DNA of 12,728 nucleotides from Chromatiales bacterium (GTDB taxonomy: Bacteria; Pseudomonadota; Gammaproteobacteria; UBA6429; Thiohalophilaceae), in assembly GCA_024641465.1 (NCBI GenBank), contig JAHEDB010000015.1, positions 1,669 through 14,396 on the forward strand. Reading direction: 5' to 3'. This document shows positions 1 through 6,652 of the stretch, in pieces. Both the position numbers and the translations under genes were made by a program. Numbering within the stretch: the first letter of the stretch is position 1; the number at the start of each line of letters is the position of its first letter. Under the pieces are notes generated by a model. It saw only the letters and a list, made by a program, of their open reading frames with translations, did no database searches and had not been told where the DNA came from.

Positions 1-19
1 TAAAAAGACAAAATCATAC

Positions 20-1375
20 ATGCTGAAAATACAATTGGCTAAACTCGCCTGGCGGAATCTTTTCCGAAAGCTGCGTGTGTCGAATGTGATCAAGCTGCCC
101 CGGCTGCATAAAGGGGCGACACTAATTCTATTAGTGCCCTTTGTATTGCAACTATTCTTGATGAATATCTTTGTCATTGAGCAGGTTAAGTTTTCGCTGC
201 CGAAATTTTTCAACAGTATCCCTTTGTTAAATCGTGTCGATCTGTCTTATACACCGTTTTTCGATGCCGAGTTTATTATTGAGCGGATCAATTATTCGAT
301 CCTGATCCTGTTGCCGTTGTTTTTATTGGCGGCGATGGTCGCGCAATGGTTGATAAGAAAATCTGCGCCGGTGCAAGTGGTGCAGGTGGTTGAAGAGAAA
401 AAAACCGGCTCCAGTGGACGGACCGAAGGGCTGGACGATTTAAATCGTACGGTATTGCCAGTGTGGAACCGGCAGATAGAATCGGCCCGCAAACAATCAG
501 AGGTGGCGGTCAAGGACCTGGCGAAACAGTTTGGCGGGATCTCGCGGCGACTGAATACCGCGATCCAGGCATCGATGAGTTATTCGAATGAAGGTGTGAG
601 TAATATCGGCAACAGGAATGAGGGCGCCAGCGGCATGATCAGCCAGGATGAACTGGCGGAGATGCTCGACACCCTGAAGGAGGCCATCGACGTCAAATCA
701 GTCCTGCTCGACAAGATCAACGAGCTGAAGGAACAGACCTTTGTCATGAAAGAGGTGGTGTCGTCGGTCAAGGCCGTGTCCCGTCGTACCGAGGTGCTGG
801 CGATTAACGCCTCCATCGAATCGCGTCGCGCCGGGGTGCACGGCAAGAGTTTTGGAATCGTCGCCCATGAGGTGCGCAAACTTTCCGAGCATTCGGAAAA
901 GATGGTCGATGATGTGGGTGTTCGTATCCAGATGCTGGAACTGAAAATGGATGAGGTGATTGCCCAGACCAGTATGAATGCCAATGGGCCAGAAGACCTC
1001 GCCCAAAAATCCAACAAGACCATGTCACTTTATGAACGCTTCCGGATGCTGGCCCTCAGTCTGAGCAAGTCGTCGGAGATCCTGTTGGTGGAAAGCAGTA
1101 ATATCAAAAACGAGATCAACGAAATCCTCGTGGCCCTGCAATACCAGGACAAGACCTCACAGATCCTGATCCACGTCACCAATGATATGCAGGGCCTGCA
1201 CGACTTCCTGGAGAAGAGCCTGCGCACCAACAGTTTCGAGCGGCTGGATGTCGAGGTGTGGATGGAAAAACTCTATTCGACCTATACCATGATCGAAGAG
1301 ATGCGCGCCCACAAAGGTGAAGAGCAGGACTATACCGCGCCGGTCGATGATGGTTCTTCGCTGGAATTCTTCTGA
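20..1375 (+). CDS. Membrane-anchored methyl-accepting chemotaxis-like protein
   Basis: The protein has 451 residues. Two hydrophobic segments (about 33-54 and 92-112) flank a short loop of about 37 residues, so there is no room for a large periplasmic ligand-binding domain. A helical region at 141-180 (VLPVWNRQIE and following heptads) leads to an MCP signalling hairpin tip at about 256-290, with TEVLAINASIES, then AGVHGKSFGIVAHEVRKLSE. This corresponds to the conserved receptor tip that contacts CheA and CheW, although the usual A-I-E-A-A-R reads S-I-E-S-R-R. After the tip, 374-381 reads QYQDKTSQ, which resembles the CheZ phosphatase helix. No clear HAMP domain is seen. The ATG at 20 has only a weak upstream A-rich purine stretch. 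The frame stays open to the left window edge, so a start outside the window cannot be excluded. The likely role is signalling to a chemotaxis-type kinase; the stimulus is unknown. Confidence is high for the MCP-like class and low for the exact pathway. Confidence 0.85.
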   Translation: MLKIQLAKLAWRNLFRKLRVSNVIKLPRLHKGATLILLVPFVLQLFLMNIFVIEQVKFSLPKFFNSIPLLNRVDLSYTPFFDAEFIIERINYSILILLPLFLLAAMVAQWLIRKSAPVQVVQVVEEKKTGSSGRTEGLDDLNRTVLPVWNRQIESARKQSEVAVKDLAKQFGGISRRLNTAIQASMSYSNEGVSNIGNRNEGASGMISQDELAEMLDTLKEAIDVKSVLLDKINELKEQTFVMKEVVSSVKAVSRRTEVLAINASIESRRAGVHGKSFGIVAHEVRKLSEHSEKMVDDVGVRIQMLELKMDEVIAQTSMNANGPEDLAQKSNKTMSLYERFRMLALSLSKSSEILLVESSNIKNEINEILVALQYQDKTSQILIHVTNDMQGLHDFLEKSLRTNSFERLDVEVWMEKLYSTYTMIEEMRAHKGEEQDYTAPVDDGSSLEFF

Positions 1376-1399
1376 TTAGCAAATCCCCAGACACATAAA

Positions 1400-1446
1400 T
1401 TAACAACAAATCATTAACATAAGTTAACAATAATCCATCCTTAACG
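1400..1446. repeat. Four TTAAC direct repeats upstream of the lipoprotein gene
   Basis: TTAACA occurs at 1400-1405, 1414-1419 and 1424-1429, and TTAACG at 1441-1446, in an AT-rich intergenic region. The spacing is irregular (14, 10 and 17 bases). A TATACT hexamer at 1471-1476 lies downstream and could be a -10 element, but no -35 at proper spacing is evident. The repeats could be binding sites for a regulator of the following gene, or simply low-complexity AT sequence. Confidence 0.3.
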
Positions 1447-1498
1447 CATCGCGATAAATTGCCATTGATTTATACTTAGTTTTAAAGAGTGATTCAAT

Positions 1499-2746
1499 GT
1501 GCGTAAAATATGTCTCGCGAGCTTTCTGTGTTTGTTGGCCGCCTGTAGTAAAAGCGGCTCTGGGTCTGATCCCGTTGTACAGGCAAGCCCGTGTGAAAAT
1601 AGCCAGTCAGCCGAGTATCGTTATAAAGCCGATGGAGATCATCTCAAGGTGTATAACAGCTCAAGCTGTGCTTACGATGCCCTGTTTATCAAGGGTGTGA
1701 ATCTCGGCATTGCGACGCCGGGCAAGTATGCCGGCGACCTGGAAACAGCAGCCAGTTACAATGATTTCAAGCGCTGGTTTCAGTTGATGGTCGATGCCGG
1801 AATTAACTCGGTGCGTGTCTATACCCTGCATATGGATTTTTTTTACGATGCCTTGTATGACTTCAATACCAGTCGAGAACAAAACAAGCAGACGCCACTT
1901 TATCTGATACAGGGTGTCTGGCTGGATGAGAACTCTCCAGCGGTGGATCTCTATACGGTCACGACCGGTTTTAATACGAATATCAATGAAGTGGTCAATG
2001 CCGTGCATGGCAATATCACCCTCGACTCCACCGGTCGACCTGGCAAGGGCTATGGCAGTTACACGTCCAATGTCGAAAAATGGGTGCTGGCCTGGATCAT
2101 CGGCCGTGAGGTTTCACCGGATGAGGTTGCGCTCACCAACAGCAACCATACCTCGATTAACAGCTTTAGCGGTACGCATCTGTCATTGCCGGTCGGTAGC
2201 GCCAGCGAGGCATGGATCACGGCGCGAATGGATGAAGTGCTTCGAGTTGAAAAACAGAATTACAGTGTACAGCGGCCCGTCAGTTTTTCCTCCTGGCCGA
2301 CGCTCGACCCGCTCAGCCACGCAACCGAGATTGGCTCTTCAGGTTATGAAGACAGCAAAAAAATCGATCTGGCCAATATCGATAGTGCAAACGCCCCGGC
2401 CGGGGTGTTCTACAGTTTTCATGCCTATCCCTATTATCCTGATTTCATCAGCGAGGACACCGATTATCGGACCTGGAGCGACAGTACCGGTGCCAATAGT
2501 TATCGCGGTTACCTGGCGGCCCTGCGCAACCATTATAGCGGCCGACCGGTAATTATTGCCGAATTCGGCGTGCCCTCGAGTTGGGGTAATGTGCACAGTT
2601 CGCACAGCGGTATGCATCATGGTGGCCACGACGAGAAGGCGCAGGGGACGTATGGGGCACGCATGCTGGGCAATATGCAGGATGCGCAAATGGGGGTGGC
2701 ATGGTGTTCGCCTGGATCGATGAGTGGTGGAAACCCACCTGGTTGA
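1499..2746 (+). CDS. Glycoside-hydrolase-like lipoprotein, N-terminal part of a frameshifted gene
   Basis: This 415-residue frame begins with a lipoprotein signal: LCLLAAC ends at Cys16, preceded by a charged and hydrophobic stretch. The start must be GTG at 1499, because an in-frame TGA lies at 1490-1492; AAGAG at 1485-1489 is a plausible ribosome site. An out-of-frame ATG at 1497 overlaps the start. The body looks like a clan A TIM barrel (inferred): GVNLG at 66-70, INSVRVYTLH at 102-111, LYLIQGVWLDE at 134-144, AWIIGREVSPDE at 198-209 with a candidate acid/base Glu204, FHAYPYYP at 307-314, and VIIAEFGVPSSWG at 351-363 with a candidate nucleophile Glu355. After about residue 398 the frame departs into an unrelated tail and stops. 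The conserved continuation lies in another frame at 2701-3693. The natural product would be about 731 residues and outer-membrane anchored. The substrate is unknown and I cannot assign a GH family. Confidence 0.8.
   Translation: MRKICLASFLCLLAACSKSGSGSDPVVQASPCENSQSAEYRYKADGDHLKVYNSSSCAYDALFIKGVNLGIATPGKYAGDLETAASYNDFKRWFQLMVDAGINSVRVYTLHMDFFYDALYDFNTSREQNKQTPLYLIQGVWLDENSPAVDLYTVTTGFNTNINEVVNAVHGNITLDSTGRPGKGYGSYTSNVEKWVLAWIIGREVSPDEVALTNSNHTSINSFSGTHLSLPVGSASEAWITARMDEVLRVEKQNYSVQRPVSFSSWPTLDPLSHATEIGSSGYEDSKKIDLANIDSANAPAGVFYSFHAYPYYPDFISEDTDYRTWSDSTGANSYRGYLAALRNHYSGRPVIIAEFGVPSSWGNVHSSHSGMHHGGHDEKAQGTYGARMLGNMQDAQMGVAWCSPGSMSGGNPPG
2692..2696 (+). other. Frameshift site: run of five G inside the glycoside-hydrolase-like gene
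   Basis: Adding one G to this run makes the upstream frame read Q-M-G-G-G-M-V-F-A-W and flow into IDEWWK, which is the barrel end expected after the nucleophile strand. Without it the first frame reaches a TGA at 2744-2746. The cause may be a sequencing error in a homopolymer, a true mutation, or less probably ribosomal slippage on the G run. Confidence 0.75.
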
Positions 2747-3693
2747 CCAATGAATTTGATTTTCCATTTTCACGCCGCGCCTATTGGCACAACATCATGG
2801 CGCCAGAGCAGAATTACGGCCTGTTGGGTTTTAAACCGGATACACCCGGCTTTACCAGCCTGACCTGGTCAGGCACACACATCAACAGCGTCAGGGCGGC
2901 GGCGGATACCGATTTCTACCGTTTACAGTTGGGCTTGGCGTCGCCGCTGACCAGCAGCGACGAGATCCTGATTGCCCTTGATACCTACGACGACACCACG
3001 ACGCCCGCCAGGTTGGGCGAGACGCAGATCAGTAGTAGCCAGAGCAGTTATATCCCGGGTGGTTCACCCGTTACAACGACTCAGGGCAGTGAATTCCTGT
3101 TGCGCCTGTATTACAGCGACGGGGCATGGCAGGCGCAACTCTATGTCGGGTCCGATTATGACCTGTACGGTCTGTATGGCTCAGAGCATACTTCCAACCT
3201 GCGTTCGCCGGTCACGCCGACCAATATCTGGAAGCCGGTGGTTTGGAAAAACAATTACATCAATTATAGCGGTGTAAGTTACAGTTCGTTCTATGCCGTA
3301 CAGGGCAATCATGAGTTTCAGGCCGGCAAATTACAGGTGCGGCCTGTTGGGGGAGAAATTAGTTCAAAGGATGCGGTGATCCTGTCGACAAATAAGGTGG
3401 ACATCCTCCTGCCCTGGGGCCTGTTACAGTTTACTGACCCCGCCAAACATCTGGTATTTCATGATGATGCCACCACGGCATCGACATGGCAGGACCCGTA
3501 TACCACCACGGGTATCGCCCAGGCGATTATCTTTAATGGTGTGAAGGAGGGGGAAACGAGCCGATATCTGTGGAATAAATGGTTCACCAATCCGGCCGCC
3601 AATCCGCAGACGGAGCCCATGCCGAGTTACAGTGAAACCATTAAACAGAGTTATTACGTATTCAAGGAGGCTATCGCCAATCTGGGTGAATAG
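2701..3693 (+). CDS. Glycoside-hydrolase-like lipoprotein, C-terminal part of the frameshifted gene
   Basis: This 330-residue frame continues the gene that starts at 1499. It opens with VFAWIDEWWKPTW, the sort of aromatic and acidic strand that closes a clan A barrel after the nucleophile, and then RAYWHNIMAPEQNYGLLGF. The remainder (from about residue 50) is rich in Ser, Thr, Tyr and Gly and looks like a beta-sandwich accessory region, with SDYDLYG- and TNIWKPVVWKNN-type segments. The ATG at 2701 is simply the first start codon of the shifted frame; no convincing ribosome site or signal peptide precedes it, so it is unlikely to be an independent gene. Its stop is 5 bases before the pentapeptide-repeat gene, suggesting cotranscription. 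If the frame break is real, this part is probably not made and the locus is a pseudogene. Confidence 0.75.
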   Translation: MVFAWIDEWWKPTWLTNEFDFPFSRRAYWHNIMAPEQNYGLLGFKPDTPGFTSLTWSGTHINSVRAAADTDFYRLQLGLASPLTSSDEILIALDTYDDTTTPARLGETQISSSQSSYIPGGSPVTTTQGSEFLLRLYYSDGAWQAQLYVGSDYDLYGLYGSEHTSNLRSPVTPTNIWKPVVWKNNYINYSGVSYSSFYAVQGNHEFQAGKLQVRPVGGEISSKDAVILSTNKVDILLPWGLLQFTDPAKHLVFHDDATTASTWQDPYTTTGIAQAIIFNGVKEGETSRYLWNKWFTNPAANPQTEPMPSYSETIKQSYYVFKEAIANLGE

Positions 3694-3698
3694 AACTT

Positions 3699-4202
3699 AT
3701 GCTGGATCGAAAATTCATCGCGTATATTTTAATATTGCTGCTCGCACCATCGGTGTCCTGGGCCGCAGAAAATTATGATGCGAAGACCAAACAGTGTCAC
3801 TCGCATGGTGTCAATCGATCATCGGAGCCAGAGCCGTGCAGTGACTGGTCGCGGAAAAATTTCAACCGGCGTCATCTGGTTGGGGCAGAGTTGACTGGCA
3901 GTCGTCTGGTGCGGACCAGGCTACGGCAGGCCGATTTGTCCAACAGTAAGTTGCAGGGCGCAAACCTGTCGTTCAGCGAACTGCATGAGGCAAAGCTGTT
4001 ATATGTGGATTTGCGCGATGCCGATCTGCGCGAGGCGAATCTGTTTAAGGCGGATTTGCAGGGCGCGGATCTGCGGGGCGCCAATCTGAGAAATGCCCGT
4101 CTGGCAGGGGCGAATCTGCAACAGGCCAAATTTAATGACGCCACGATATTACCCTTCAGCGACGACAAGGCGCGGCAGTTGGGGATGTTGTTTGTGCCAT
4201 GA
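3699..4202 (+). CDS. Exported pentapeptide-repeat protein
   Basis: The protein has 167 residues. An N-terminal signal peptide (hydrophobic 6-16, probable cleavage after SWA at 20-22) directs it out of the cytoplasm. Residues 23-54 contain two cysteines (33 and 47). From about Phe55 to Ile150 there is a continuous run of roughly twenty pentapeptides with Leu or Phe every fifth position (L60, L65, L70 and so on to L140, F145), of the A(D/N)LXX type such as GADLR, GANLR and EANLF. The family folds into a right-handed quadrilateral beta helix. Most well-known members such as Qnr and MfpA are cytoplasmic gyrase-binding proteins; the signal peptide argues against that role here. The start lies 5 bases after the glycoside-hydrolase-like reading frame, which implies one transcript. 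The molecular function is unknown. It ends convergently with the hydrolase gene, with no clear terminator between them. Confidence 0.85.
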   Translation: MLDRKFIAYILILLLAPSVSWAAENYDAKTKQCHSHGVNRSSEPEPCSDWSRKNFNRRHLVGAELTGSRLVRTRLRQADLSNSKLQGANLSFSELHEAKLLYVDLRDADLREANLFKADLQGADLRGANLRNARLAGANLQQAKFNDATILPFSDDKARQLGMLFVP

Positions 4203-4269
4203 TGGCGGCCGACAGACGGAGGACTTGTATTTCGCGATGCCCGTTTCCCTGCGTTTGACCGTTGAGCTT

Positions 4270-5493
4270 TTAGTGAGTCAGGATATATTCGACCATATCT
4301 TCCAGATAGGGTGTGGCGCATTGCAGGTGATTCGGGGTCGCGGCCGGGCAATTAATCAGTTCAACTTGAGTCGCTCCATTTGCCAGCATAGTGTTAAATG
4401 CCGTCACGGAGTTCTGGTAAGGCGAGGCGACATCCTGAGTGCCATGGAAAAACCGAATGGGTGAGTCGGGTTTCCAGTCGTAGATATCATTTTCAGCAAG
4501 GCGCTGCTTTATGGTGGTTTCACCCTCACCACGGAAATTGCTCAGAAAGGGTTCTTTGAACAGGTCAGCGGTTATATCGGTGATGGTTGATACCTGGCTG
4601 TCGGAATGAGTGCCGTCAAAGTAAGCGTTAACGATGGCGACATAGTTTGTGGTAAATATCTGGTCGACTCTGTTCATGCCGTAAATGGTATCGTAGGCCT
4701 TGTAAACAAACGCCGCATTCTCCCCATAAGTCAATATATCGCCGGCGAGCTGGTTTCTGGCAGTGGTGCTCAGATCATAGGAACCCGCACCTGCCAGGGT
4801 AGCCGTGACCGTGAGTTCAGCGCTGTAGCGTTCTTGTATCATTTTGTGAGCGGCAACCGCTGCATAGGCGCCTTCTGAATATCCGGTCAGAAACAGTTTG
4901 TTGTTTGGCACAAAGCCAATCTCGGCAAGATGCAGTTTGACTGCCCTGACTAGATCAATGACAGAGTTAGCCAGACTCTCGGCGTGCATGTAGGGGTGTA
5001 ATTCGGCGAGGGATTCACCGTAGCCGATGTAATCCGGCAAGATGACGACATTGTTCATGGCTGCGATGATCGCCGCTAATTCCTGGGTGGGCAGGTTGTT
5101 AGAGGGGGCAAATGAGTTGTGGAAGATGGTGCCGTGCTGATAACTTATCACCGATGCCTGATCAGATGGATTGTGTAGCGGTAGTAAAATGACACCGGAG
5201 GCATTGATGATCTTTCCGGCCGGATTAATGGTTTTGTAAATTATCTTATACGCCGCCACATCATAGTGCATATTAGCGGCAAAGTTCGCAAAGACGCCGC
5301 CAAATAAACTACTCCGAATTTGATTGAGTTCTGTCACGCTGTAACTTGATTTGGGCAGGCTGGTAACAGATAGCGGCTCACCCCGTTTTTCAGGTGCCGG
5401 TGTTTCACCACCACTACTGCCACCGCCACATGCGGCGAGCAGGAAAAAGGCGAGGACAAGCAGAGTAAGAAGGTTAAATCGATGGGGCTGCAT
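4270..5493 (-). CDS. Lipoprotein alpha/beta hydrolase (lipase or esterase-like)
   Basis: The protein has 407 residues. The signal peptide ends in a lipobox, FLLAAC with Cys22, followed by a Gly/Ser-rich linker, so it should be a lipid-anchored envelope protein. The alpha/beta-hydrolase core shows the oxyanion-type QHGT at 119-122, LPDYIGYGES at 152-161, the nucleophile elbow GYSEG at 204-208 (Ser206), a likely acid in HGTQD (Asp354) and a likely catalytic His389 in NHLQC. The arrangement resembles secretory lipases and large serine esterases. The expected reaction is hydrolysis of an ester; the substrate cannot be read from the sequence. The ATG at 5491-5493 is preceded by AAGGAG 6 bases upstream, which fixes the start. 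Transcription runs toward the pentapeptide-repeat gene. It is the only gene of its orientation until the DUF1554-like remnant and appears to be monocistronic. Confidence 0.88.
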   Translation of the reverse strand: MQPHRFNLLTLLVLAFFLLAACGGGSSGGETPAPEKRGEPLSVTSLPKSSYSVTELNQIRSSLFGGVFANFAANMHYDVAAYKIIYKTINPAGKIINASGVILLPLHNPSDQASVISYQHGTIFHNSFAPSNNLPTQELAAIIAAMNNVVILPDYIGYGESLAELHPYMHAESLANSVIDLVRAVKLHLAEIGFVPNNKLFLTGYSEGAYAAVAAHKMIQERYSAELTVTATLAGAGSYDLSTTARNQLAGDILTYGENAAFVYKAYDTIYGMNRVDQIFTTNYVAIVNAYFDGTHSDSQVSTITDITADLFKEPFLSNFRGEGETTIKQRLAENDIYDWKPDSPIRFFHGTQDVASPYQNSVTAFNTMLANGATQVELINCPAATPNHLQCATPYLEDMVEYILTH

Positions 5494-5594
5494 AAGTGAC
5501 TCCTTGTATACTTTTATATTATCCGTGCTGAGAAATTAACATGTATGGTTGTCTTCTGTAAATAAATGAGGGTCTCAGATATGTAAACGGGTCC

Positions 5595-5630
5595 CTACTG
5601 AGGGCTGGGTAAATATATCCAGGGCAGTAG
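5595..5630. repeat. Imperfect hairpin in the 5494-5735 gap
   Basis: CTACTG (5595-5600) pairs with CAGTAG (5625-5630), and CTGG (5605-5608) with CCAG (5619-5622). They are separated by a small asymmetric internal loop and an AT-rich terminal loop. No T run follows on either strand. It could be a structured leader, a decayed repeat element, or chance. Confidence 0.35.
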
Positions 5631-5681
5631 ACACGGCCTGGCTAATGAATAGTCCGGTGTGATTGAATATATGGAGGGATT

Positions 5682-5703
5682 GCAGGGCGGTGACCCGCAC
5701 TGC
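5682..5703 (-). terminator. Possible terminator hairpin after the DUF1554-like remnant
   Basis: GCAGGGCGG (5682-5690) pairs with CCGCACTGC (5695-5703) around a TGAC loop: nine positions with one mismatch. It lies about 33 bases beyond the stop of the minus-strand remnant, where a terminator would sit. The T tract expected on the minus strand is absent, while on the plus strand a short TTTT follows at 5709-5712. It may be factor-assisted, or a leftover structure. Confidence 0.35.
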
Positions 5704-5735
5704 GATGCTTTTAAGATAGTAAAGACCCTTTGTGT

Positions 5736-5984
5736 TCAATCCTCAAAACAGTAAAGTCGTGCGGTGTTGGTGCAGAATTGAAAGGCGTGATAGTCAGTCC
5801 AATAATGGATGCAGTCGCTGACCGAGCTGGCCTGTGCGTGAAATGGATCACCATCCGCTGTCCAGTTATCGCAATGCTCATCGACCAATTTGCTACCGTC
5901 CAATGTTGTACCTGCCCATGCCAGATCACCCGCCTGGCTATTCTGATAGTGCGCAGACTCCGTCAGGGCTGTCGACGTAAACAC
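5736..5984 (-). pseudogene. Broken C-terminal end of a DUF1554/lectin-like protein
   Basis: The open frame gives 82 residues from a GTG at 5984. Its C-terminus matches the remembered pattern of DUF1554-type domains: WAGTTLDGS at 23-31, CDNWT at 38-42, Trp62, Cys71 and a terminal RLYCFE at 76-81. Such domains are normally at least 100 residues longer and sit in exported proteins; here there is no signal peptide and the frame is closed by a TAG just upstream (5988-5990). The neighbouring frame upstream reads LVRVYV and a few further residues before a stop, consistent with a frameshifted remnant. It follows the paralog at 6045-6407 on the same strand, about 60 bases downstream. It is most likely a decayed gene; a short expressed protein is possible but less probable. 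Confidence 0.55.
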
Positions 5985-6044
5985 GCACTAGGTCATGTTT
6001 ATCCTGGGCTAACGACACATAAGCCAATTAGAATATTCAGAACG

Positions 6045-6407
6045 TCACGGCCCGCAAGCGAGCTGATTGCGATCCCTAAATGGACAATTACGTTGCTGGA
6101 TATAGCCCCGATACTTCTCAATTAATGACAGACATAATCTTGGTTTGCTTAACCACAGGTCATTGTTGTCGATGCAATAACAGGTCTCGACGGCCGTTTC
6201 ATGGTCCTGGTGTATTTCGTAAAGCTTGACCTGTTCCGGCTTGATGTTTTTTTGGCGCAGGAAGTTAATCAGGCTGCATATGGTTTCAGAAAAATAGGAA
6301 TTATAGGCATCACTCCATTCCATCACCGCGACCCTGGCCTCATAGAGATAGGGGGTAGTTTTTGCCTGCCTGTAGGTTGGACCAGGCTGCATATCGAGGC
6401 GTTTCAT
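6045..6407 (-). CDS. Conserved protein of unknown function, tandem paralog A
   Basis: The protein has 120 residues, with no signal peptide and no membrane segment, and I do not recognise the family. It shares 72 of the last 103 residues, without gaps, with the gene at 6653-7015; both proteins have the same length and end in GP. Conserved blocks are YEARVAV at 22-28, DAYNSYFS at 33-40, QDHE at 67-70, ETCYC at 74-78, DLWL at 83-86, LCLSL at 91-95 and DRN at 112-114. Five cysteines (44, 76, 78, 92 and 108) are common to both copies; Cys118 is unique to this one. The first 17 residues are divergent. The ATG at 6405-6407 has AAGGGA a few bases upstream. The paired cysteines and His69 could bind metal or form disulfides, but this is speculation. 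Confidence 0.75.
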   Translation of the reverse strand: MKRLDMQPGPTYRQAKTTPYLYEARVAVMEWSDAYNSYFSETICSLINFLRQKNIKPEQVKLYEIHQDHETAVETCYCIDNNDLWLSKPRLCLSLIEKYRGYIQQRNCPFRDRNQLACGP

Positions 6408-6430
6408 TCTTGTCCCTTGTTGTCATTGTT

Positions 6431-6440
6431 TGGGGCCCCA
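6431..6440. promoter_or_regulatory. Perfect 10-base palindrome upstream of paralog A
   Basis: TGGGGCCCCA is a perfect palindrome centred about 28 bases upstream of the paralog A start codon. Its position between the two paralogs would suit an operator, but no other copy was noticed in the window, and a GC-rich palindrome of this size can arise by chance. Confidence 0.25.
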
Positions 6441-6652
6441 CCATACCAGTGGCGGCGGGGATATGCACTTTCGCCTGGAACTAAATGAGGTTTCATTGAC
6501 GACGGTCAATTAAATAACATTGTATGGATGACAAAGGCTTGCCTATTGAGTACAGAAAAGGATTTTTATAATTATCGGCTAATATGGCTGGGGTGTCGTT
6601 TGTGCTGGGACTGGTGACAATAGTCGTTATGACGGAATTTGCCGGGCAATCA

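Noticed and set aside
1914..2552. Second plus-strand frame of 212 codons within the glycoside-hydrolase-like gene
   Set aside because: It overlaps the frame that carries the barrel motifs and contains no motif of its own.
2689..2698. Programmed ribosomal frameshift at the G run
   Set aside because: The heptamer around the site is not a canonical X-XXY-YYZ slippery sequence, and no downstream stem was evident. A simple indel explains it better, although slippage was not fully excluded.
6486..6510. Short stems after paralog B (AATGA/TCATT and ATTGAC/GTCAAT)
   Set aside because: They are only 5 to 6 base pairs, mutually competing and not followed by a T tract, so they are not reported as a terminator.
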